From Arthrobacter sp. FW305-BF8 (lineage in GTDB: Bacteria > Actinomycetota > Actinomycetes > Actinomycetales > Micrococcaceae): a stretch of 64,000 nt of DNA. The stretch is from positions 930,001-994,000 of the forward strand of contig NZ_CP084561.1 in the NCBI RefSeq assembly GCF_021789315.1. The letters are read 5' to 3'. The notes under the pieces are model-generated. The model was not told the origin of the DNA. It saw only the letters and a program-made list of their open reading frames with translations, and did not search any database. Within the stretch, counting starts at the first letter, position 1. Each line of letters opens with the position of its first letter. Below are positions 18,160-26,189 of this stretch, piece by piece. Position numbers and translations under genes: made by a program.

Positions 18160-18641
18160 CAGCCGAAAACTCGGCGAAAGGCCAGAGGCTCGGGCAGGCT
18201 GCCGACGGCGCTGTTGATGATGCGCGTTGCGAGCTGGTCGGCGAGGGCCTCGGCTGTGACTTCGGAATCGTCGGTATAGCTGCTGCGGCCGAGGGCGCGG
18301 AGTACGTCGACACCGAGGTCTGGCAGGAAAGCGGTGACCAACTCTTCACTCGATACCTCGAGATCGTGGCGAAGGATCATGTGGCTGAACTCGTGAAGGA
18401 TGATCTGTTGCCGGTGCCAGCTGGATTTCGCTGGCGCGTGCAGGACTATGTCGCGGTCGGCACAGATGAGCCAGACACCGCACAACTCTGATCCGGACAA
18501 GCCGGGGAGTTCGTCGACAGTTATGGGCCTGCCTCGTTGCATTTCCAGCTTGTCCTGAATGAAACGAAGCGTCGCATCACCAGGCAAGCCGAAACTGTGC
18601 TCGGCCCGTCGGGCTATTTTCCGGGCTTCACGGTAGTTCAT
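18159..18641 (-). CDS. ImmA/IrrE-like metallopeptidase
   Basis: A 160-residue protein with a zinc-protease motif HEFSH at residues 83-87. The start is the ATG at 18641 (MNYREARK); the longer open frame is out-of-frame shadow of the MpaB gene. The short ImmA-like proteins found beside XRE regulators in actinobacteria have this size. No XRE gene is present here. It overlaps the MpaB-like gene upstream by 14 bases and touches the multi-TM gene downstream, giving a three-gene operon. Confidence 0.7.
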   Translation of the reverse strand: MNYREARKIARRAEHSFGLPGDATLRFIQDKLEMQRGRPITVDELPGLSGSELCGVWLICADRDIVLHAPAKSSWHRQQIILHEFSHMILRHDLEVSSEELVTAFLPDLGVDVLRALGRSSYTDDSEVTAEALADQLATRIINSAVGSLPEPLAFRRVFG

Positions 18642-19605
18642 TGTTTCGTGCCGCGGGGGAGTGGGGGACATTGATCGGGCCGATCTGGCCCAGGGAGTAC
18701 CCGTTTGGGTACAAAGACGAGACGGCCTTGCCGGGCGTGAAATGAGGCTTCTGTTCCAGTGGCCGACGGCGGCGGGTAGCGTTGCGAATCGCAAGCCCGC
18801 CTTTGAGGGTGGTACGGGAGAGCCAGGTGGCGCGAGGGAGGCCGAGCGCTGATACAAGTCGGCCGTCGTCGAGCATCACGCTGATGATCTGTCCGGCGAA
18901 AGCGCGCAGAGGGCGCGGGAGCCGGCTTTGGAAGACCTGGATGGTGGCGTCCATCAAGTGCTGGCCTTCAATCGACGGAGCGACATGCGCTGCTTCGTAG
19001 CGGTCGAAGAATTGTTCGGCGTCGGCATAGGTCTCCGGCATCCCGTCGATATTCATCCGGGACCCAAGCTCAGTGAAGAAGCGCGAGGCGGCGGCGAGTT
19101 CCGCCGGTGTTGGCTGGCGCCAGGCATGTCGCCGGCTCCATCGGATCGGAACTACCAGGAGCGTGAGGAGGACGTAGAGGAAATCGTCCTTGCTGCCGGG
19201 GACGTTGCGGTGCACGCGATTGAGCAACGCGATCATGTCACGGCCACGGTCACTGTCCAGGCCATTAGCGATCAGTTCGTAGATGACGATCGCGGTGTCG
19301 TAGGAGCGTTTCATCGGGCGCTGCTGGATTTCGCCGTTCGCGTGGAGAGTGGAGGCTATGCTCGGGATGGCGAAATTGCGGTAGTACGAGAGGAAGAAGC
19401 CCAGCTCCATGTCTGCCGCAAGGTCGAAGAGAACCATACTGCGGAAGGTGGCTTCCCAGTCATCCGGGGAGGCGGATAACTGTCGGCGGAGGCTGGCGGC
19501 GAGGCTCGTATGGATGCTCAACGTGCCCCCCATTCCCCCTGGCTGAAAGAGTGTGCTCGAAGGTGGGGGTGCGGCGGCTCCCCAGCTCGGCTGACCTGAT
19601 TCCAT
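18628..19605 (-). CDS. MpaB/rubber-oxygenase-like protein (DUF2236 type)
   Basis: A 325-residue protein; the ATG at 19533, preceded by AGGGGG, would give a 301-residue version. The helical core has the YRNFAIPSIASTLH, RSYDT, HRNVPGSKDDFLYVLLTL and RW motifs typical of the actinobacterial MpaB-like oxygenase family, in which histidines bind heme or iron in the rubber oxygenase Lcp and in fungal MpaB. Substrate unknown. A signal peptide is not evident. The operon with an ImmA-like protease and a membrane protein is unusual for a metabolic oxygenase and suggests a signalling or defence-associated use. Confidence 0.65.
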   Translation of the reverse strand: MESGQPSWGAAAPPPSSTLFQPGGMGGTLSIHTSLAASLRRQLSASPDDWEATFRSMVLFDLAADMELGFFLSYYRNFAIPSIASTLHANGEIQQRPMKRSYDTAIVIYELIANGLDSDRGRDMIALLNRVHRNVPGSKDDFLYVLLTLLVVPIRWSRRHAWRQPTPAELAAASRFFTELGSRMNIDGMPETYADAEQFFDRYEAAHVAPSIEGQHLMDATIQVFQSRLPRPLRAFAGQIISVMLDDGRLVSALGLPRATWLSRTTLKGGLAIRNATRRRRPLEQKPHFTPGKAVSSLYPNGYSLGQIGPINVPHSPAARNNELP

Positions 19606-19649
19606 GTTAGGACTGTTGTATTCGCGTGGCTAGTCGTATGTAGACGGGT

Positions 19650-20162
19650 CTACTTGGCGCTTGTGGGTGTCTGTTTCGCCAGCGCTTCGATCAGGCCTTT
19701 TTCGCCCTGACGCATCATCAGGGCATGTGCGGCAGTGAACGCAGGGGCTGCGATCGGCGTCAGGAAATTCATCCAGTGTTGCGTTGGCCGGACCCGCCAT
19801 TCGATGTCCATGCGCGTTGCTTCGCCCTCTTTCTCAGGGATGAGGGTTACCCGCCCGATGCCCTGCAGGTGGCCGCCGGCGTCGAAGTCGATTTCCCGCG
19901 GCGCCACGACCTCTGTTGGGTGGATGCTGATGGTGAGGGTGTAACCCAAAGACGCCTTGAAGTTGAGGTAGGCGGTGGTTGCCTTGAGGATGTCCTCCTG
20001 TGAGCTGCTCTTGGCCTTTGTCCGGGTAAGTGGTGCAGCGAAGCTGCAGTGCGGCCACCATTGGGGCCAACTCATGTCGATGTCTGCGATTATCGTCCAC
20101 ACTTCCTCCGGTGGGGCGGGGAGGTGCCAGGTGGAACTGAGGTCGAAGAGCCGCGAGGTCAT
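19650..20162 (-). CDS. SRPBCC (START-like) domain protein
   Basis: A 170-residue protein with the SRPBCC/Bet v1-like pattern: an N-terminal WHLPAPPEEVWTIIADID strand-helix opening, WPQWWP, then alternating beta strands and a long C-terminal helix (AHALMMRQGEKGLIEAL). The family binds small hydrophobic ligands or acts as aromatase/cyclase-like enzymes. The ligand is not predictable. It is separated by 44 bases from the MpaB-like gene on the same strand and may be the first gene of that operon. Confidence 0.75.
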   Translation of the reverse strand: MTSRLFDLSSTWHLPAPPEEVWTIIADIDMSWPQWWPHCSFAAPLTRTKAKSSSQEDILKATTAYLNFKASLGYTLTISIHPTEVVAPREIDFDAGGHLQGIGRVTLIPEKEGEATRMDIEWRVRPTQHWMNFLTPIAAPAFTAAHALMMRQGEKGLIEALAKQTPTSAK

Positions 20163-20166
20163 GTAG

Positions 20167-21180
20167 TTATTCTGGCACTCGGGCGCATTTGGGGAGCGTC
20201 CTTGCAGTGCAGCCGCGCGGATTTAGAAGGCCTAGGGTTGCTTGCTCGGACGGCTCGGTTTCGTGGGTGGCGGCGGTCATGCTGTGTCCTTCTGCATTCC
20301 GAGTCGACTTGAGGCTAGTTGTGGTCCGGGGGAGGATGTGCAGTTCGCGCCGCAGTAGTTTTGCGACCGGGCTGCGGGGCAGTTCTTCGCTCCGTTGAAT
20401 CTGGCGGGGCAGCTTAAACCTGGCCAGATGAGGACGGAGGTATTCCTGGCTCTCTTTGACTTCCACGTCGGACTCGGACACGACCACGGCGTGATGACTT
20501 CACCCCACAGGGGATCGGGCCGGCCGACGACGGCGGCGTCCAGGATTCCGGGGTAGCTGGCGATCAGGTGTTCGATTTCTGCGGGATCGACGTTCTCTCC
20601 GCCGGTAATGATGATTTCCTTTGAGCGGCCGGTGATGCCGCGATCACCGTCGGCATCGATCAGGCCCCTGTCGCCGGTAATAAGCCAACCATCGACGAAG
20701 GCTGCGTCAGCTGTTTTGGCGCCCGGCAGTAAGACGATGCGGTGTGGGGTCCCCGGACGAGGATTTCGCCGGTTTCCCCTGGCGGGAGCTCAGTTCCGTC
20801 AGCGGAGACAACGCGGACATCCGTCAGCAGGGCCGGCGTTCCGGATGATTCTGCTTTGCCAGTGGCGTCGGTCCGTCGCCTGAAGCTGATGGAGGCTCCG
20901 GCTTCGGTCATTCCGTAGGAGGCCATGACGGGGACGTTCCGTTCTGATCAGAGGCCTACGAGTCCTGGCGGCATGGGTGCACGCTGCCCGGGATCCGGCG
21001 AAGACTGGAGGTATCCGCTTCGGCGAAGCCCGGAGTTTGAGCCATCAGCGTGAGCATGGAGGGGACGGCGAATAAGGTGGTGAACCCGTATTTGCGGATC
21101 TGTTCCAGGCAGCCAGCCGTGTCGAACTTACTCGCAACGGCGGTCCAAGCCTGTGGCGCGGTCTGGGGTGTGGTGGGGCG
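20167..21180 (-). pseudogene. Broken AMP-dependent acyl-CoA ligase gene
   Basis: Pieces of one ANL-superfamily ligase appear in order in different frames: FAVPSMLTLMAQTPGF (about 21050), PMPPGLVGL then an in-frame stop, YGMTEAGASI (motif A5, about 20920), ELPPGETGEILVRGPH, GWLITGDRG with RSKEIIITGGENV (about 20600-20680), and the C-terminal RFKLPRQI and SPVAKLLRREL (about 20340-20400) with its near-universal lysine. At least two frameshifts and one stop separate them, and the N-terminal third is missing. I read it as a decayed fatty-acid or aromatic-acid CoA ligase. Confidence 0.8.
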
Positions 21181-21266
21181 CTGGGTGGTGGTTCTTCAGC
21201 GCCCTGTCGGCCCGGCTCACAATTTACGGCCGGGGCCTTACCTGCCGGCCGCGTAGGTTTCACTGA

Positions 21267-21533
21267 TCATCGGCCTATTCCCTGGAGCGGGTAGAGAAGA
21301 GGTCCATGCTGTGCGTCGGTCCATGCCTCGTATGTCTGCGATTTCTCATAGAGCCTCCTCTCCCCGCCGGCGGGATGGACCCAGAGAATGTTGCCGTCTT
21401 CTGTTACTGCGTCGACGAGTCCACAGCATATAGCTCTGCCGCCAAGTCGGATCACCACCTCCAGGCCGGGCAACGCAGTCCAATCCTCAATGAGACGCTG
21501 GTTCATTGTCCCGACTTCCGAGATTCTGGTCAT
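21267..21533 (-). CDS. Small hypothetical protein (88 aa)
   Basis: The ATG at 21533 has an excellent ribosome-binding site (ATAGGAGGAAAA) directly upstream. The protein has a beta-rich middle (LEVVIRLGGR, GLVDAVTEDGNILWV) and a C-terminal RRLYEKSQTYEAW. From memory, small actinobacterial hypothetical proteins have a similar pattern, but I know no function. It lies 133 bases downstream of pntB on the same strand and could be in the same transcript. The much longer frame reaching 21899 is only the shadow of pntB. Confidence 0.6.
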   Translation of the reverse strand: MTRISEVGTMNQRLIEDWTALPGLEVVIRLGGRAICCGLVDAVTEDGNILWVHPAGGERRLYEKSQTYEAWTDAQHGPLLYPLQGIGR

Positions 21534-21666
21534 TTTTCCTCCTATCTTTAGGATTGCCTCCTTGGGATTGCCCGACAGATCTTCGGCCGGCCAAGCGATG
21601 GATCTGCCCGCGATATTCGCTCTGAGCGGTGGCCGAAACCCGACAGGCTGACCCAGCGCCGCTGGG

Positions 21667-23061
21667 TCAGAGCGCACGCAGGATGTCGTCAACACGCTCA
21701 CGCGCGTCGCCGAACAGCATATGCGCGTTCTCGCTGAAGAAGAGCGGGTTTTGCACTCCGGCGTAGCCGGACGCGAGCGAGCGCTTGAACACGACAATGT
21801 TCTGCGCCTCCCACACGCGCAGCACGGGCATCCCGGCGATGGGACTGCTGGGGTCGTCCGCTGCAGATGGGTTGACGGTGTCGTTTGCGCCGATGACAAG
21901 CACGACGTCGGTGCTGGTGAAATCGTCGTTTATCTCGTCCATCTCGAGCACGATGTCGTATGGCACCCTGGCCTCCGCCAGGAGCACGTTCATATGCCCG
22001 GGAAGGCGCCCGGCTACGGGGTGGATGCCGAAGCGCACCTCGACCCCTCGCTCGCGTAGCGTGTGCACGAGCTCGGCTACCGGGTGCTGTGCCTGGGCGA
22101 CGGCCATGCCGTAGCCAGGAGTGATGACGACACTGGACGCGTTCCCGAGCATGTCGGCCACCGACTGGGCGTCCACCTCGCGATGTTCGCCCTGCTGCTC
22201 CTCTTCGCCCCTAGGCGCCTCGATGCCGAAACCTCCCGCAATCACGGAAAGAAAGGAGCGGTTCATCGCCTTGCACATTACGTAGGATAAGTATGCGCCT
22301 GAGGAGCCGACGAGCGCGCCGGTGACGATCAGCAGGTCATTGTTCAGCAGGAAGCCTGCGGCGGCGGCGGCCCAGCCGGAGTAGCTGTTCAACATTGAGA
22401 CCACGACGGGCATGTCACCGCCGCCGATGGAGGCAACCAGATGCCAGCCAAGCGCGAGGGCAAGCGCCGTCACCGCAACGAGCAGCCACAGCTGCGGTGT
22501 GATCACGTACCAGACCGTGAGGCCGACGAAGGTGACGAGCGCGCCGACGTTGAGGGCGTTCTTGCCCCGCAGTACGAGTGGCTTCGAAGGCATCCGCCCG
22601 GATAGCTTGAGGAATGCCACGATCGATCCGGTAAAGGTCACCGCGCCGATGAAGACGCCGATGAAGATCTCAGCGTGGTGGATGTCGCGCAGAACCCCGT
22701 CCAGGCCGGGGTCGTGTAGCTGACCGTTCCATCCGACGAGCACGGCGGCGACGCCGACGAAGCTGTGCAGCAGCGCGATAAGCTCCGGCATGCCTGTCAT
22801 TTCGACAACGTGGGCGCGCCAGAGGCCGATTACCGCGCCTATCAGCATTGCGACGACGAGCAGGATCACTCCGAGTGCCGCGCCGGGCTGGTTCCACGCG
22901 CTCTGCACCGTGAGCCAGGCGGCCGAGGCGAGGGCGATCACCATGCCAACGATGCCGTAGACGACGCCGGCCTTGGCGGTCTCGTGTTTGCTGAGTCCGG
23001 CGAGGCTCAGGATGAATAGCAGGGCGGCGACAATGTAGGCGGCGCCGGCGAGGTCGGTCAT
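21667..23061 (-). CDS. pntB: NAD(P) transhydrogenase subunit beta
   Basis: A 464-residue protein, close to the 462 residues of E. coli PntB. About eight or nine transmembrane helices fill residues 1-260, and the NADP(H)-binding domain III occupies about 290-464, with GYGMAVAQAQHP, a VLVIGANDTVNPSA segment and the IPVL-like RVWEAQNIVVFKRS. With PntA it forms the proton-translocating transhydrogenase that makes NADPH from NADH using the proton gradient. Its ATG overlaps the pntA stop (ATGA). Placement beside a beta-oxidation cluster suggests redox balancing, which is inference. Confidence 0.95.
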   Translation of the reverse strand: MTDLAGAAYIVAALLFILSLAGLSKHETAKAGVVYGIVGMVIALASAAWLTVQSAWNQPGAALGVILLVVAMLIGAVIGLWRAHVVEMTGMPELIALLHSFVGVAAVLVGWNGQLHDPGLDGVLRDIHHAEIFIGVFIGAVTFTGSIVAFLKLSGRMPSKPLVLRGKNALNVGALVTFVGLTVWYVITPQLWLLVAVTALALALGWHLVASIGGGDMPVVVSMLNSYSGWAAAAAGFLLNNDLLIVTGALVGSSGAYLSYVMCKAMNRSFLSVIAGGFGIEAPRGEEEQQGEHREVDAQSVADMLGNASSVVITPGYGMAVAQAQHPVAELVHTLRERGVEVRFGIHPVAGRLPGHMNVLLAEARVPYDIVLEMDEINDDFTSTDVVLVIGANDTVNPSAADDPSSPIAGMPVLRVWEAQNIVVFKRSLASGYAGVQNPLFFSENAHMLFGDARERVDDILRAL

Positions 23062-24599
23062 GCGTTCTCTCCCTTCGAGAACATGGAGAGCATGCGTCGC
23101 GTGACCGCGAAGCCGCCGAAGATGTTGATGCTCGCCAGCAGTACTGCGACCGCCCCGAGAACCTGGACGAGGGGATCCCCGGTCGCCAGCTGCAGCAGCG
23201 CGCCGACGACGATAATGCCCGAGATCCCGTTGGTGACGCTCATGAGGGGTGTGTGTAGAGCGTGCGCGACCTTCCCGATGACATAGAAGCCGATCACGAT
23301 GGACAACATGAACACAGTCAGGTGCTGGGGAAGTGGCGCCGGCGCGACCGCCAGCAGCGCAAATAGAGCGGCGACGCCGATCGCAGTGAGGGCTAGGCGC
23401 CCGCCCTTGCCGAGGCTGCGCCTCGGCTTTGCGGGCTCGGCTGCGGGCGTTTCAGTCTTCTGTGGCACAGCGGACACTTCGACTGGAGGCGGCGGCCAGG
23501 TGATCTGCCCCTCGTGCGCGACAGTAATGGAGCGCTGCACCACGTCGTCGAAATCGAGGCACAGCAGGCCGTCTTTGGCGGGTGTAAGCAGAGTGAGCAG
23601 GTTCAGCAGGTTCGTGCCGTAGAGCTGTGAGGACTGTGCGGGCAGGCGGCCCGGGAGGTCGGTGTAGCCGAGGATGACCACGCCGTTGCCGGTGACGATG
23701 CGCTTGCCCGCAACGGAGCCTTCGACGTTACCGCCCTGAGCCGCGGCCATGTCCACGATGACGCTGCCCGGCTTCATCAAGGCGACGTCGGAGGCGGTGA
23801 TCAGACGGGGCGCGGGCCGGCCAGGGATGAGCGCGGTGGTGATGATGATGTCGACCTCCGCGGCCTGCTCGGTGTAGATCTCGGCTGCGCGCCGTCCGTA
23901 CTCCTCGCTCGTGGTCTTGGCGTACCCGTCCGAGGAGTCCATCCGCTCCTCGACTTCGACCGCGAGGTACTGCCCGCCGACAGAGCTCACCTGGTCGGCA
24001 ACCTCCGGACGGGGATCAGTCGCCCGGACGATCGCGCCGAGTCTCGACGCCGCCCCGATTGCGGCCAGGCCTGCGACACCGGCGCCAGCGACGAGCACCT
24101 TCGCCGGCGGCACCTTGCCCGCAGCGGTGACCTGGCCGGTGAAGAAACGACCGAACTCGTATGCCGACTCCACGACGGCGCGGTAGCCTGCGATGTTCGC
24201 CATCGAACTGAGCACGTCCATCGACTGCGCCCGAGAGATGCGGGGCACAGCGTCCATTGACAGTGCCGTGACGCCGCGCTGCGCGAGCGAGGAGAGTAAC
24301 TCGGGACGCAGCGCCGGGCTTAGCAGGCCCACGATCGTCGTCCCGGCCGGGAGCAGTTCGATCTCCTCGGCCGTCGGGGCGTTGACCTTCAGTACGATCC
24401 CGGCGGCCAAGGCCTCGCCCCTCGACGAGATCCTCGCGCCGACCTGCTCATAGGAGGCGTCGGGGAAGGAAGCCAGCGCTCCGGCACCCTCCTCCACGAG
24501 GACCTCGTAGCCGAGAGCACGCAACTTTCCTACGATGGCCGGGGGGGCGGCGACGCGCGACTCCCCCGGCTCCTCGCGGACGATACCGATACGGGTCAC
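23058..24599 (-). CDS. pntA: NAD(P) transhydrogenase subunit alpha
   Basis: A 513-residue fused alpha subunit. The NAD(H)-binding domain I, about 1-375, shows the alanine dehydrogenase-like start GIVREEPGESRVAAPP and the nucleotide-binding GAGVAGLAAIGAASRLGA with DPRPEV. Three or four transmembrane helices fill about 400-500. Some actinobacteria split this subunit into PntAA and PntAB; here it is fused as in E. coli (510 residues). A possible GAAAGGAGTC-like ribosome-binding site precedes the start. Confidence 0.95.
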   Translation of the reverse strand: MTRIGIVREEPGESRVAAPPAIVGKLRALGYEVLVEEGAGALASFPDASYEQVGARISSRGEALAAGIVLKVNAPTAEEIELLPAGTTIVGLLSPALRPELLSSLAQRGVTALSMDAVPRISRAQSMDVLSSMANIAGYRAVVESAYEFGRFFTGQVTAAGKVPPAKVLVAGAGVAGLAAIGAASRLGAIVRATDPRPEVADQVSSVGGQYLAVEVEERMDSSDGYAKTTSEEYGRRAAEIYTEQAAEVDIIITTALIPGRPAPRLITASDVALMKPGSVIVDMAAAQGGNVEGSVAGKRIVTGNGVVILGYTDLPGRLPAQSSQLYGTNLLNLLTLLTPAKDGLLCLDFDDVVQRSITVAHEGQITWPPPPVEVSAVPQKTETPAAEPAKPRRSLGKGGRLALTAIGVAALFALLAVAPAPLPQHLTVFMLSIVIGFYVIGKVAHALHTPLMSVTNGISGIIVVGALLQLATGDPLVQVLGAVAVLLASINIFGGFAVTRRMLSMFSKGENA

Positions 24600-24858
24600 A
24601 GCAAGACTCCTTTCAATTCTGGATAGTTACTGCATGCGAGCGGGTTCCTGCGTCCGGAGCGCGTCCGGCGACGGTCGCGACCCGGCTCGCGAAGATTTAT
24701 AGAGGTGCCGTCGAGAATCTCCGGCCAGCGCGGCCTGCGGAATGGGTGTTACGCACGCCAGATCAAGGCAGAATACTCACTGCGAAGATCGCCTGCAGGG
24801 AGTGGCTAAACGCACAGTAGCGCGCGCGACGATCCCCCGTGCGGGCCGAGCTCCGGCG

Positions 24859-25506
24859 TCATGGACTCTGGGTGACGGGCGGAGTTGTGGCTTGTGCGAA
24901 GTCGTCGGATGCAATGAAGTCCGCGCGCGTGGGGAACTTACGCAGCGGCCGGCTTCCGTCCCACGTGGCGGCCAAGTTCTCGATCGCCTTCATGTAGGTC
25001 TGGCGGAACGGTGTCATCGGCACGACTGCCACGACCACACCCACGAAACCGGGGCTCTCAAAATAGCTAGCATTCTTTGTTCCGTCGGGCAGGTGGATGG
25101 AGCTGATCTCGACGAAACCGGCCGCTTCGAGCGCCGCGCACGATCGTTCGTAGTCATCGGGCCAGAATTCCAGGTGCTGCACGCCCTCCCGGCCCGTTTG
25201 GAGGAACTCCAGATAGGGCGAAGGTGCATCGTTGCGCTGGGAGATCAACTCGAACTGTGTTTCCCCCGCATAGGTGAGCGCCAGCGACATGTCGACGGGC
25301 GAGTCGCGACCCCGGTGTACGAAGGGGCGGCCCTCGAGCGCGTCCTCGATCATGATCCACGGTCCGACGCCCAGCTGCTCAGACCAGAAGAGCGCGGCAC
25401 TCTCGATGTCTTTCACGACCATGCTGACCTGAATGCGTCGGCCGAGAATGTCCGGGAACGGAGCGCCGTCACGGTTTACGATCATGGAAGCCTGCCTTTT
25501 TGACAT
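24859..25506 (-). CDS. VOC-family protein (glyoxalase/methylmalonyl-CoA epimerase-like)
   Basis: A 215-residue protein with a vicinal-oxygen-chelate pattern: QVSMVVKDIESAALFWSEQLGVGPW at the N-terminus (split here as strand plus helix), QFELISQ near residue 80, and HLEFWPDDYERSCAALEAAGF. Metal ligands would be an early Gln/His and the later H and E. Methylmalonyl-CoA epimerases and glyoxalase I have this fold. It is divergent from catabolic cluster 1, which should make propionyl-CoA, so an epimerase-like role is tempting but unproven; it could be an aromatic-ring-pathway dioxygenase or lyase relative. Confidence 0.65.
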   Translation of the reverse strand: MSKRQASMIVNRDGAPFPDILGRRIQVSMVVKDIESAALFWSEQLGVGPWIMIEDALEGRPFVHRGRDSPVDMSLALTYAGETQFELISQRNDAPSPYLEFLQTGREGVQHLEFWPDDYERSCAALEAAGFVEISSIHLPDGTKNASYFESPGFVGVVVAVVPMTPFRQTYMKAIENLAATWDGSRPLRKFPTRADFIASDDFAQATTPPVTQSP

Positions 25507-26189
25507 TAATTGCGGTTGTTTTGACGATGCGGCCCTGACGCGACGTTCGGTACAGGAGGCCTAGGCGGCTCTAGCACGAAGCGGCCATCGTCGCCCTGTT
25601 GTTCAACATATCGTACCGTCGTTCATAATCACAAGCCGCAATCATATTTCCTCTCAGGCATCTGGTGCGCCCTCGGTGGCAGCGTCGCGGTGAACGCAAA
25701 TCATCGCATCAACGGAGGCGAGTCCCGCGGAGCCGTGACGCGACGTGGCATGCTGTGGCCCTCCGGAGTGTTCCCGCGCGGCTGATTAGGAAGGGGACCT
25801 CCGCCTTGCGTCGCTACCCGCTCATTGGGTGGGTCCGCGGAGCGGCAGCTCGCACCAATGGCGGCCGGTCCTCGACGAAGGGCTGGCTCTTTGGCAGCAC
25901 CTGTGCAATCTCGCTTCGGTCCGCGGCGTGGGATTCGCCGGGGTGCGTCCAGCCCTAGGGCTCGCATTCGGGTCCGTCTTCGAATATGCCTCCACTGCGG
26001 AGGCGCCGTCCGAGCGGGCTTGGCTCTCGATAAATTACTTGACGGCAATGGCGGGGCTGGGTAAATTGGCGTTTGTAATTACGAATGCTTGTACAATATT
26101 CGGAACACCTGGTGCTGGCGAAGCGTACTTCAGACACGGTCGGCCAGTTGCAAGGGTGGGTTCCGCTACTACACGATCAAAGGAGAACC
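25507..26189. other. Divergent intergenic region of catabolic cluster 1
   Basis: A 683-base stretch between the VOC gene (minus) and the PrpD-family gene (plus). No frame in it gives a recognisable protein. It is more AT-rich near 25600-25660 and 26060-26100 than its surroundings, as expected for promoters. It holds the palindromes annotated separately. No regulator gene for cluster 1 lies between the two divergent units. Confidence 0.5.
26075..26096. promoter_or_regulatory. Paired palindromes, candidate operator for cluster 1
   Basis: GTAATTAC (26075-26082) and TTGTACAA (26089-26096) are two perfect 8-bp palindromes 6 bases apart, 94-115 bases upstream of the PrpD-family start, in an AT-rich pocket. 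The second resembles FadR/GntR-type half-site patterns (GT..AC), but no GntR gene is in the window. Chance occurrence cannot be excluded. Confidence 0.3.

Noticed and set aside
21534..21899. Upstream extension of the 88-residue protein frame
   Set aside because: It overlaps pntB in another frame, while the ATG at 21533 has a strong ribosome-binding site.
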